Below, piece after piece: positions 1-10,320 of a DNA stretch of 27,328 bases (positions are counted from its first letter, which is position 1; each line of letters begins with the position of its first letter). A program made the position numbers and the translations under genes. Source of the stretch: Tetrahymena elliotti 4EA (Eukaryota > Ciliophora > Oligohymenophorea > Hymenostomatida > Tetrahymenidae); the NCBI GenBank assembly GCA_000231825.2, contig JH720401.1, positions 1 to 27,328 on the forward strand, in the 5' to 3' direction. The notes under the pieces are model-generated. The model saw only the letters and a program-made list of their open reading frames with translations, did not search any database and had not been told where the DNA came from.

Positions 1-60
1 ATATTAAACTAATTAATTAATAAAATTTAATTTTCTTTTTTAATCAAAAATATTTTAAAA

Positions 61-78
61 AACCTAAAAAATTAGGTT
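61..78. repeat. short perfect hairpin
   Basis: Arms AACCTAA (61-67) and TTAGGTT (72-78) are perfect inverted repeats around a 4-nt A loop. It lies in AT-rich spacer with no gene adjoining. It could be a weak transcript-end structure for a gene outside the window or simply chance; no function is assigned. Confidence 0.5.
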
Positions 79-108
79 TTGTGTGAAGGAATATGTTTTA
101 GAATTTCA

Positions 109-131
109 TTCCAAATTTTAAAATTTTGGAA
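109..131. repeat. near-perfect AT palindrome
   Basis: A 23-nt near-palindrome runs from TTCCAAA to TTTTGGAA with an A/T core, about 30 bp from the 61-78 hairpin. It is AT-only apart from its two outer CC/GG pairs. No function can be read from it. Confidence 0.45.
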
Positions 132-380
132 ATAGGTATTTTATTGATGATAATCATTTTATTTTTAAATGATTTAGAGATAAATAACGATTTAAGGCAA
201 TTTAACAAAAAAATATATTAGAATAATCATAATTAGTAAAATAGTGAAAGTCAGAAATATTTTTGAGTTAAAGAATACTTATTTTTAATTTAATAAATAT
301 CAATTTTTAAGGCTAAATATCAAACTTAATTTAGTTAATTTGACTACAAGATTTCTCAAAAATATTCACTTTCTGTACAA

Positions 381-1188
381 TCAAAAAAAATAATTAAAAT
401 TTTCTACTAATTTAATTTTTTCTATAGAAATCTTCTTCGAAAAGAAAATGAAATTTGATATTAATCTTTTAGCACTGATATTTTTTAAATGAAACAAATA
501 TTATTTTTCCATAAAATTTTACTGCCTTTGGCAATTTTAATAAATTTTGAAAATATTAATAAACAAAGCATAAAGTTTTTAATTTATTATAAAGATAAAT
601 ATGAATATCTTTTTTCCTTTATTAATTATTAATTAATTTGTAAAAATCCTTCTTGCTGAAAGCATTTAAAGCCTCAATTGATCATTAATATCATTATAAT
701 AATTTTGTACTTTTAATGGAATACTTTTAAACTGTGCATAAATATAATCATTTTTTTGATGAATGTTTAATCTAATAATTTTCTCTTTTTTATCTTAACA
801 ATCATCTTCCATATCTATAAATGGTTGAATAATTATTTATAGAGTTTGCCCAAAAATTCTTTTAAAAATTTTAAAACCTATTAAAAGTAAATACCTTCTT
901 AATTAACAAAACAATTACAAATTTTTTGAAGCCTGTAACCTACCTTGCAAAGTAAATTTAAAAACAATCAACTTCCATGATGTTTAATAGTTATTTAGAG
1001 CATAGATCCTAAAATAATGCTTTTTAATCTTAATCCTGATGAAGATTATCTTAAAAAAAATGATTAAAAATTTTTTTAAACACATAACCAGCTTTGTAGG
1101 TTTGCGAGAAAACTTTGTACAAATCCATTTCTTCTAACAACGGAATTAATTTCAAAGTAATAAATAGTATTTTAGGATTATAAATTAT
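381..1188 (-). pseudogene. possible coding relic, weakly RasGAP-like
   Basis: With TGA as the only stop, two overlapping minus-strand frames stay open. One runs from about 1188 to about 812 and contains KLIPLLEEMDLYKVFSQ. The other runs from about 855 to the TGA at 381-383 and contains FIDMEDDCQDKKEKI and QNYYNDINDQLRLQML. GC content in 900-1150 is clearly higher than in the flanks. The pieces read as one helical protein if a one-base shift is assumed in the T/A runs near 850-860. An Asp/Glu-rich stretch after a predicted helix recalls Ras-GAP domains, but the FLRF signature is absent, so the family call is weak. A chance open frame in AT-rich DNA with one stop codon cannot be excluded. Confidence 0.33.
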
Positions 1189-1627
1189 CTTTGAAAATTT
1201 GCTTTTGCTAAAGAATGAAATTAAATTAATTATGAATTGAAATATAAAAAGTTTCAGTTAGTATTTGAGAAAAAAATTAAATTTTTTAGTAGGAAATAAT
1301 AGCCATAGCAATAAAAGCTAGCAATTAATTTTGTTTTTGTTTACATATTTTATATTTTTAGTAAGATTATTGATTATTTATTAGTTCTTTTATGTCTCTT
1401 TAATTTATATTGTATATTTTTTTATTGTTTTTTCTCTTCAATTTAATAATTAAGCTTCATATCTATTTTTTAATTTGAATAAAATTTATTTGGCAGTTAA
1501 TAATTAATTAATTATTTAACTATGGGGATTTAAAAACTTTTTAATTCAAATTATTTTTTTAACTTTACTTTATCTTTTTTTATTTTTATTATATCTATTT
1601 TACTTTCTAAAAGAAAAAAGTTTTTTA

Positions 1628-1807
1628 TCAAGAAACTTTTATAAAACTTGTATTTGTTTTAGTATTTTGACAATCTAAACCTTCAATCGATTCTAAAAAT
1701 TTAGAAGATCTTGGGCTGATTTGATTAGAGTTCTCTTTTTTGGATAATTTAAAAACTTTGGGGATTGGTTTTAAAAATCTTTCAACATTTAAGTATGAAA
1801 GCAAAAA
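1628..1807 (-). other. possible exon or coding relic
   Basis: This is a 60-codon TGA-free stretch on the minus strand, with coding-like GC content and a mixed residue composition (LLSYLNVERFLKPIPKVFKL, then a Ser/Asn-rich part). It ends at TGA 1628-1630. It could be an upstream exon of the relic at 381-1188. I found no convincing splice sites, and an overlapping frame is open as well. Sixty codons is within chance expectation for this code. Confidence 0.2.
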
Positions 1808-1809
1808 TC

Positions 1810-2880
1810 ATTTTTATGTGTTCTCATTCGCTCGTAAGCTCGTATTCATTTTTACTGGATCAAGAAAAATGTAAAGAATTATAAAAAACTTAGCGCGGAA
1901 TAAAATAATTATTATTCTGTTTGTTTTAAAAAGAGGTAAAAACTAATCAAATTGTTTGTATTTATTTTCCTTTTTCCTTTTTATCAACTGTTAATTATTT
2001 GATTTTTAATTTTATATTTATTTGGCAAATAGAATCTTGTTAAGAAAAACTCAGCTTAATTAACTAAGAAAAAATCAAATCCAAATTTCCCTCTCTTTTT
2101 TAATTTAATTTTTCCAAAACTTATTCATAAAATTTAAGGTAAAAAATTTTACTTTTCTAATAACTCTATTTTAAATTTTAAATTAGAGAGAATAAAAATT
2201 AAAACAAAAAACATTTTTATTTTGATATCATTTTTAAAACTAAAACTAGAAAAATATTTTTTTTTGTAAAAGATTTTGATTTAATTTATTCATCATAATT
2301 AAAAACTAAAGAACATAAATGTAATTTTAATCATATAGGCATTCAATTATTCAAAATGGAAAATATGATAAATTATTTATTGATTAAGACTTAACTTTTT
2401 TTTGATATTATAATTTTTACAAATAGTCTTAAAAATAATTTGGCTTTTTCTTTAATACCAAAAATTTTTTACTTTTTTAATAAAATTAAAAAAGATATTT
2501 GTGTTTGGAAATAATCCCATTAAAGATTACAATTTTTACTTATTCAATTTACATATAATTTTTAGAACATTCTTTTTATTAAATTTTAGTTATACTGGTT
2601 TTATAAAATTGCAAAGTTAAAGGTGTAAACATGAAATTTTAATCACTGATTATGCTTGGTAAAATAAGAAAATTATCTTTTTGAATAAAATTTTAATCCT
2701 GTAAATCACTAATTAATAAAAAAATTGAATAATGTAATCAAATAGAATAAGAATAACACACATATGCAGAAGTTTGAATGAGTGTACACAAAATGCTAAA
2801 GAAATAAAAATATTTAAGTTAAACTATTGATAATATAATTTTCCTTTTTAAATTGTTATTTTAGTTTTTTTTAATGGTGA
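1810..2880. other. AT-rich spacer, no gene seen
   Basis: Only short open frames occur here, broken by TGA in all six frames. One unusual GC-rich spot at about 1829-1844 (CGCTCGTAAGCTCG) carries a direct GCTCG repeat. The stretch lies downstream of the PLP-enzyme gene and probably includes its 3' untranslated region. Confidence 0.6.
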
Positions 2881-2890
2881 TTATTAATGA

Positions 2891-4887
2891 TCAAAGCTTA
2901 GATTCAGTTTTATGTTGGAGTTGTTCCTTCTTTTCTTCTTCAAGTTATCTTTATTCAATTTTATTTTAGAAGTTTTCAAGAGCTTCTTCAAAGATTTTAA
3001 CAGATTGCTTATAAACTCTGTCAAAAGTATCAACAAAGATGTCCATATTTTCAAATGAGTGTTGAGGTTATAAGTTAAGTCTAAGTCTGGCTTCATTTTC
3101 AGCAACGACTGGATATTCAATACCATTAACGTGGACACCGTTATCCATCATTAATCTAGAGACAAGACGGCAAACAATTTCATTACCAATATAAACAATC
3201 ATGATAGGGCAAGGGTTACCAATAATTTTATATCCTAAGTCATTTAATTTCTTCTTAGTGTAGTTATAGTTTTCAATGCACTTGTTACGGATTTAGTTAC
3301 CATATTCACTCTTTAAGATTCTCAATTGAGCTAAGGCAGTGTTGCATTAAATAGGGTTAACTGCATTGGTGAACATGTAAGCAGTACAATGTACCTTTAA
3401 GTATTCAATAACATCCTTATTATCGCATCCAATGAAACCTATTAATTAACATTAATAATAATTAGAACAATTATTTATTTGATTCATTTGTGTAATTTAC
3501 CTAAGTTAGTTGAGAGACATTTAGAACCACCAGCCATCAATAAAACATTAGAAAGATCCTTTAATCCTTGAGCTTCCCAAACACCTTTTCCTATTGTAAA
3601 TTACAAAGAAATTATTAATATTTAAAATGAATCAGTTGAATCAACTTAATAATTTTATTTTTGTATTTTTTATTGATTTAATGATTGATTTATCTTATTT
3701 TGCAGTTAGTTAAACAAATTTAAGTTTATAGTTGATTTATAATTTCAATAAATCCAATGTATGGTTGCAAATATTCTTTGTTTTTGGAATTATTTTTAAA
3801 TTATTTGCTAAAGTAAAATCTATTTTAAATATTTTACCAGTGGGACCCATGCATCCGAAGTCATGAGCAGAGTCGATCATGAGGAAAGCATCGTACTTCT
3901 TGGTAATTTGTTAAAGTTCAACAAGGTTAGCAGTATCAGCATCCATAGAGAAGAGACCTTCAGTAATAACAAAAATACCATCATCAGGGTACTTTTCACG
4001 TAATTCTTTGATTTTTTCTTCCATACTTTGATTGCACAAGTGCTTAACTTTATAGATATTTTTAGTGGAAGCCTTGGCACCTTCCAACAAACAGTTATGA
4101 TCTAAAGCATCCATAACAACGTGATCATTAGCCTTGACTAAGCCCTTTAATTTTATAAAATAAAATTAGGAACGGAAGAAAAGCAAATATGATAAATGTA
4201 ATTTTAAAAAAATGTAAAATCATATTGGAAGGACATCTTCTGGTATTTTTAATCATAAAAATGATAATGCCTTAAGTTTGAACTATAAGAATTTGATAAT
4301 TATTTTATTAAGAAAGAAACCATTTATTCATTTAACATTGCTCAAAAGAGCAATCCTATCAAATGGTTTTAAAAAAATAGAATTTTATTCAAATAAAATA
4401 CCTTAATAGCACCGAAACCAGCTAACCAACCAGCAGATAAAAGCATGATGTTACTGACACCCCAGAATTCCTTTAATTCTTCAACTAATTAGTAGTAATA
4501 CTTGTGACCACCAAAAGCTAAGGGAGAACCGCAAGAGTTGACACCATATTCTTAAGCGGCTTCAATAGCAGCTTATTTGGAGCTTTCACTTTGACTCAAA
4601 CCCAAGTAATCGGCACTAGCGAAATTCAAACCGTAGAAGGTCTCACCGAACTCATCCATACCATAGCATTCAGGACCAGGAGGACTAAGAGTTCTTCTGC
4701 TGTATAAGAATAAGTTGGTGTCCTTGAGTTACTTGAGCCAATCGCAGAAAGGCTTGATACGTCCGAAAATATCTTTACCTCTAGGGTGGTGATGCTTGTT
4801 GTAGTCAGAGCTACTCAATTATTCTAAATCAATGGTTCTTGAGGCTAATCCGGTAGGATGGGTAGCAGTGGTAGGGAAATTCTTCAT
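2891..4887 (-). CDS. alpha-oxoamine synthase-family PLP enzyme
   Basis: Complete four-exon gene of 476 aa: exons 4887-4402, 4144-3838,3590-3501 and 3438-2891, with GT..AG introns of 257, 247 and 62 nt, phases that close, and stop TGA. Fold-type I PLP enzymes of this family condense an amino acid with an acyl-CoA (serine palmitoyltransferase, 2-amino-3-ketobutyrate CoA ligase, 5-aminolevulinate synthase, AONS). Visible landmarks are ASADYLGL near the N-terminus, DALDHN (His178), ITEGLFSMDAD, DSAHDFGCMGPTG (Asp253 and His256, which contact PLP) and GGSKCLSTNLGGF with the Schiff-base lysine Lys288 at the expected spacing from GGF. It therefore looks catalytically competent. There is no transmembrane segment, and the tail is Glu/Lys/Gln-rich. 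The YGVNSCGSP segment recalls serine palmitoyltransferase and FSMD recalls ketobutyrate ligase, so the substrate is undecided. Start: the first ATG, just after a T/A-rich leader. Confidence 0.93.
4317..4369. repeat. nested stem-loop inside first intron
   Basis: It lies inside the 257-nt intron (4145-4401) of the PLP-enzyme gene. Outer arms AAACCATTT (4317-4325) and AAATGGTTT (4361-4369) enclose an inner perfect hairpin, ATTGCTC (4337-4343) - AAAA - GAGCAAT (4348-4354). Nine plus seven perfect pairs with the higher GC of the inner stem stand out in this AT-rich intron. It could be an intron-borne small RNA or a splicing structure. I saw no box C/D pair. Confidence 0.6.
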
Positions 4888-7740
4888 TTTTATTTACCTT
4901 GTTTTTTTAATTTTTTTAAGCTTTTTGTTTCAATCTTTTAAAGTTCTTTTACAATTTAATTTTTTATATTTTTTTTTCATAAAATCTAAAAATTTTTAGT
5001 TACTTATCTTTTAATTGAAAGTGCATCTGGTAAGCAATGAATTGATAAGGATAAATCTGTATTTGTTCATAGTACGTAGTACGAAATGCATACTAATAAT
5101 ATTATCAAAATTTTTTTTTATTTGATTGTTTTGCCCTAGTTATTTGTTTATTTTAACTTAATAATATTTTAAGATGTGAATCATTCAATTAATGAATGAA
5201 TGAGTGAACGAAGTAAAACATCCACATTTAAAAATTAGATTTTTTATATTCTATTTTTTCTATGGAAACAAACATACAATAATAATACATTCTTTGTCCA
5301 AAAATATCTTGATGCATATACATCATAAAGCAAAATTAAAAATAACAAAGCAATTATTTTTTATTTTGAAATAAAGAAATAGCCTTTTTCCCCAGTTTTC
5401 TAAGTTAGAAAAATTAAAATTTGTTATCAACAACTTTTATTTTTCATACCAAGAAATACTCATTTATTTTGAATACATTTTATCAGTATTTTAAAGTACA
5501 ATGATGAATATACTTGAGAAAAATACTGACTCCGGCTTTTATATGAAAGTAATTATTCTAAAGTAATCAAAATAATTAACGAACAAATTTATTATTTTAC
5601 TAAAATAGATTGATTTATTTACATGAATAAAGGATAATTTTTATAAAGTCTCTGTAATTGATTCAAAAAAATTTTTATTTGTAAAGAATACTATGGTTAA
5701 TACATAAGTATTAACATAGAAAGGTGTAAACTTAGTATGAAACTCCTGGTTTGATTATTAGCTAAATAAGTAAATCTATGAAAATATAATAATTATTTTC
5801 TTAATTATATTGAAAAGTGTTTAAAATTTTAATTGCTAATAACTTGTTTTTAACAATCTAAAATTTACAATTAAGCCTTACAACGAAAACCAATTGTTAT
5901 TGATTCTTTTTTTATTGCTTTTTAGTCTCTTTTTTTATTTAAGGTATCGACTCTTTTCAATCACAAATACGTCAGTAAATCAAATTTTTTTCAGACAATC
6001 AAATCGAATTATTTTTGTAAATTTTAATTTTTTTAGACACAATCATTCGAGAAAACATTCACTAAAATTCTAAAGATTCCAAAGTGCGTATTTGTTTATC
6101 TTTTTTTCTGGAATGCATAATAATATTCAATTCACTTTTAGAATACCTCATAAGATATAATGAATAATTTGAACTCACTCATCATTTAAAAAAAGTGAAC
6201 CCCGCAATAAATTCCAACAAAGTTTATTTCCTTCTATTTATTTCAAAAAAAAACTTCATTTTAATTTTTCAAAAACCCTATGTTCCATTATGATTTTTGA
6301 AGAAATAAATTGATAAAATCATATGATATGATAATTTGATAAACTTTGATAGGGTTTAAATAGGTATTTAGAGTTAATTTTTAAAATAGATTATTATAGT
6401 TTTGCTTTTAGGAATACGTAATCTTTGAATAATTGTGTAAGAAATTTCACAAAATATACAAAAAATAGTGCATTTAACAATTTTCAAAATCCTCCTGTTT
6501 AAGTTTCTTTTTTCTCAATAATTGACTAACCTTACTTTAATAATATTATTAATTAAATTAATTAAAAATAAAAGGATGTTTTGCTTTTATTTTAGACAAG
6601 CATTATTTTCTATTTATTCGGGTAAAATTTTTAAAAAAATGAAGAAAAATAAAATTTAATTGATTATAGAATCCTGTTCAACCTTCTTTTCTAAATAAGA
6701 TAAAAACCAAACCTAAATCATATATTTGATCTAAATTATTTTGTTTCTTCAAAATTCAATATAATAATTATTTAAATAAAATATTCAAAATAAAAAAGAT
6801 CAAAAAGAAATTATCTTTCTTAAGTTAAAAAAGATTAAAGTTACCAATAAAAAGTTTTTAAATTCCACACAAAGTAATAAAATAAAACAAAAAGGAAATA
6901 CTCAAGCAACCTTTATGATGTCTTTATTAAAATTACTTCAATTCCTGCTTTAGTTTTTTTCATCTCTAAACTTTAATCTAACCTAAAAATAAGAAACATA
7001 ATCTAAATCAGCTATTTTAAAAGCTGCGGAATATCAAAATAATTTAAACCTAAAAACCATGAAATAAAATCAGCTATATTCTCTCTTGCAAAATTGATTA
7101 TTTTAAATATATAAAAGTATTTTTTTTAAAAAATAATTAGATAAGTTGACAGAAGAAATTGATAAAAAAGAAAATTTAAAAATATAAAAAGAAAATAAAC
7201 AAAAAATAATTAGATAAATTAAACAAAAAAAGAAAAAAAGAAATCAAATAAAAAAATAAAAAAAATAAAATTAAATTAAATAAGAAATACAAAAGAAAGA
7301 GAAGAGAATAAAAATAAATAATTAAATTAGACAAAATAATTGACAGAATGATACAAAAATATAATTTAAAAAATTTATTTTCCCAGCAATATTAATTTTA
7401 ATTCCCTTTTTTAGTATATGAATTCGTTCTAAATACTTTTTGATATTTTTGTATTCAAAAATGCATAATTAATATAATAACACTATTTTTACTCTAAATT
7501 TATTCTGCACAATAAGAATAATTAAAAGTTAAAAACAAACAAACTTTAAAATTATGAAGTTACTTGTTTACTAATTTAATTTTAAGGTTTTAGAATGAAA
7601 AGGGTTTTGCAAAAATCTTAAAAATGTTCATAATTTTTTAAAATTATTTATTTTAAAGTTTTAGATTTTTAAATTTTGGCCATTTAAGGGTAGATAGGAT
7701 TATAGATTATCTGAAAAACTAATTATTGTTTTTAAATACT
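4888..7740. other. long AT-rich spacer, no gene seen
   Basis: Nearly 2.9 kb without a convincing coding frame. Its right end (4888 up to perhaps 5200) must hold the promoter of the minus-strand PLP-enzyme gene. A small inverted repeat, CAGCT..AGCTG, lies near 7008-7025. Between about 7124 and 7335 the plus strand is almost C-free and A/G-rich, with AAAAAATAATTAGATAA occurring twice (about 7129 and 7203). No RNA gene was recognised. Confidence 0.6.
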
Positions 7741-7760
7741 ATCCTCTCGGAAGAAATTAT

Positions 7761-7793
7761 TATAGGAATCGCTATTCACTCAAGATTCCTATA
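7761..7793. repeat. 10-bp perfect inverted repeat
   Basis: TATAGGAATC (7761-7770) and GATTCCTATA (7784-7793) are perfect complements around a 13-nt loop. The repeat lies at the 5' edge of the broken gene, close to the first frame change. It could be a footprint of an excised or decayed element, or it may have promoted the indel. Confidence 0.6.
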
Positions 7794-8945
7794 GCATCCA
7801 AATTTCTAAATAAGAGGTTTCTATTGAGCTCCAATTGTCCAAATAGAGTCCTTATTTGATCAAAAAGATCCTTTAGTAAGAGTCAAGAGAATAATTATTA
7901 ACAACGAAGATTTGTAATAATTTGAGATTCCTAATTTGAAAATTAAATTCTAAAAAAGATAATTATTTTCTAGAATATCCTAATTATATTGAAATATAAG
8001 TTACAAATCACGGATTTGGTTTCTTATGGACAGGAACTTTAAAAATAAGTGCAACATATTCCTCTTAGCTTAAAGGAATCTTAGGGAATGGTGATTCAGT
8101 TGATGATAGTAAGGATTTTGAAATGGGAAGAAATACTTAGGAAGACTATTTACCTATCAATTCCTGCAAGGAAGTACAGAGCAATCATGATAGTGTTTGG
8201 AAATTTGGATAATCTTGGAGATTAACTAAAAAAGAAAAATCCATTTTGTATTATAGTTAAGATTAAAGCCCTGATACTTTCTATAATAAAGATTGGATTC
8301 CTAAATCAACTTCTTAATTAATAGCAGGATTTGATTCAAATACACAAGCCAGGGCTAGATCAAAATGGTTAAACTAATCAGATTCAGATAAACATAATTG
8401 CTTCTTAGATTATCTTTTGCTTAACAAAGAAACAAATACATTCGATTCTGTATTAACAACTTACTCTAATTCTGTTGAAATCAAATAGGCTGAAAAAGTG
8501 ATTCTTATTGCTAGGAATGTTACAGAAGATTCAGCTGAAGTAGATATAATCATATACAATACACTCATCTAAAAATGTCAGAATTCAAAATGTACATTAG
8601 AGATTTTGAAGAGTGAGGGTAATGATAATGTATTCTCCTATTAAATCAAAGAATAGAACACCTTTGAATAAAAAATAACTAGAATATTAAGTAAATTAAA
8701 CAAAAATGCTTCAATATCATTCAAAGCTATAGTTTGCTCTAAATATGAATCTAATCTGATCACAGTTTTTACAACTGTTCTTAAATGTGTGCCATTTTGC
8801 TCAATCAAAAATGCTTGTGGAGATGATGGATGTGGAGGAATGTGTCAGGATATGACATTTATATAAGTCAATATTCTGTAAACACTGAATTACAGTAATA
8901 ATTAAAGCTATAAAAATTAAAAAAAGAATTATTTTATTAACATGT

Positions 8946-8976
8946 ATTTATAAATATTTATAAATATCTATAAATG
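8946..8976. repeat. 10-bp tandem repeat, three units
   Basis: Three head-to-tail units of about ATTTATAAAT occur; the third carries one substitution (TCTATAAATG). It lies in the run-on 3' end of the broken gene, which supports reading that part as non-coding spacer. Confidence 0.6.
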
Positions 8977-9094
8977 GGAATAACTAATATAAGGAATTTA
9001 TAAATAAAAAAACTCTACTTTTAAAAAACTGAATTAATTTACAAATTTCAATAGGTAAAAAGTGAAATCTTAATTTGTTGTTTTCTTTATTTGA

Positions 9095-10320
9095 TATGAA
9101 GAAATATAAATTAAAAATCTTAAATCAAATATGAAATAGCTTAGTAAATAAAAACATTTAATATCTAATTCTAAAATAGTAAAAAAAATAACCTTTTTTT
9201 TAATTTTTGTATTTCATTATATTCTTTTTGAATTTTGTAAAAAAAATTATTTTAAAAAAATACTTCTACTAAATTCTCTTTTTATATTAAAAGAACTATC
9301 TTTAAATGATATGATTTTAATGTATCTTTCAACATCTAAATTTTAGAGTATTCTATTACAATATTTATTGTATTATTAATAATCATAAATATACATTTTA
9401 TTTTTGAATAAAAGAATTCATTTTTCACATTTATTAAAAATGAAGATTGAAGTTGAAACAATATAAATTAATTTTGAATATTTAATTTTTGTTTTAAAAT
9501 AAAGAAGTTTAGATTTTTGTTTGAAATAAGAAAGACTGACTGACTTCTCTTTATTAAGAAAAAATATCTTTTTGTAGTGAATTTTTTAACGGTGGAAAAA
9601 AAAGTAAAAAGTTAAGTTTTGATTAGATAATTAAAAAAATATACAAACAAAATTAATTATAATTTTAATTAACCATAAAAAATTATATAAAAAAGATAGT
9701 AATAAAAAAATGATTCTTTTCATAGGCCTAAGTTTTTAAAGTAGTTAAATTGAAAAATATTTAGCTAGTAGCATAAGACTTTAAAGAATGTGTAGCTATT
9801 TTATAGCTTTAGTGTGTGAAAGTATTATCTACATCTACGCAAAGTTTTTAACACATTCATCCATACTCATTGCCTAATATAAAATTAGATCAATAAGAAA
9901 CCTATTGAAAAGATGAAATTTATTAATAACTATTATTGATTTTTTAAAAATCATGTATTGTCAAATCAAATCAATAAAAAAAAAAACAGCCAATTCTTTC
10001 TATATTTTAAACCAAAGCTTAATTTTATAATAGGATTTTTTTATTTTCTTGATAGCAATTTATTCTTTTTCCCTTTAAAAACAATTTTTAAATTTAAGAA
10101 TTTATCATTTAATTGAGATTTGAGATTAATATTATGTTAAAAAGATGAATAGTAAAAGGAAGAAGAAAGAATAAAAAAGAAAAAGATGAAAAAAAGTAAA
10201 AAAACAAACCAATAGAAAAAATAAAAAAACAGATAAAGATATCAACATATTCAAAATGAAAACAGAAAAGATTCAACAATTGAATTAAAAAAATAAAATC
10301 AATACTTTGAAATAAAAATA
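9095..10320. other. spacer with a GC-richer island
   Basis: Mostly featureless AT-rich sequence. The exception is 9721-9880, visibly richer in G and C. It contains the perfect hairpin AGCTAT-TTT-ATAGCT (about 9793-9807). On the minus strand an ATG at 9868-9870 opens a frame (MSMDECVKNFAQMQ..) preceded by an AG that could be a splice acceptor. This could be a small exon or an RNA gene; I cannot tell. From about 10136 to 10250 the plus strand is a purine-rich tract just beyond the stop of the tRNA-modification gene. Confidence 0.4.

Larger units (their letters stand above)
7741..9094 (+). pseudogene. broken gene of unknown family, Cys motif at end
   Basis: One plus-strand frame is TGA-free for 384 codons (7940-9091, TGA 9092-9094), too long for chance, and its composition is coding-like to about 8870. 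The first in-frame ATG is only at 8123, although protein-like sequence (NHGFGFLWTGTLKIS) precedes it. Upstream, VRVKRIIINNEDLQQFEIP continues it in another frame (about 7818-7950) and a third piece lies at 7741-7815. At least two frameshifts are therefore needed, one at the A6 run near 7953. Near the 3' end is CSIKNACGDDGCGGMCQ, a Cys/Gly motif seen in extracellular proteins. After it, composition drops to spacer level without a stop, as if the true tail was lost. No membrane segment is visible. The family is not recognised; a secreted or surface protein is an inference from the Cys motif. Confidence 0.6.

Noticed and set aside
1750..1765. Chromosome breakage sequence
   Set aside because: AAACCAATCCCC on the minus strand only partly resembles the Tetrahymena 15-mer, and no telomeric repeats follow.
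2884..3138. Minus-strand 84-aa frame
   Set aside because: It is a shadow in another frame of the last exon of the PLP-enzyme gene.
7818..9094. Identity as a HAP2/GCS1-type gamete protein
   Set aside because: VRVK and the Cys-containing C-terminal part were mildly suggestive, but none of the family's conserved Cys spacing or its signature could be matched.
9780..9830. tRNA or known snRNA in the GC island
   Set aside because: There is no T-arm consensus, no cloverleaf, and no match to U6 or telomerase RNA as I know them.
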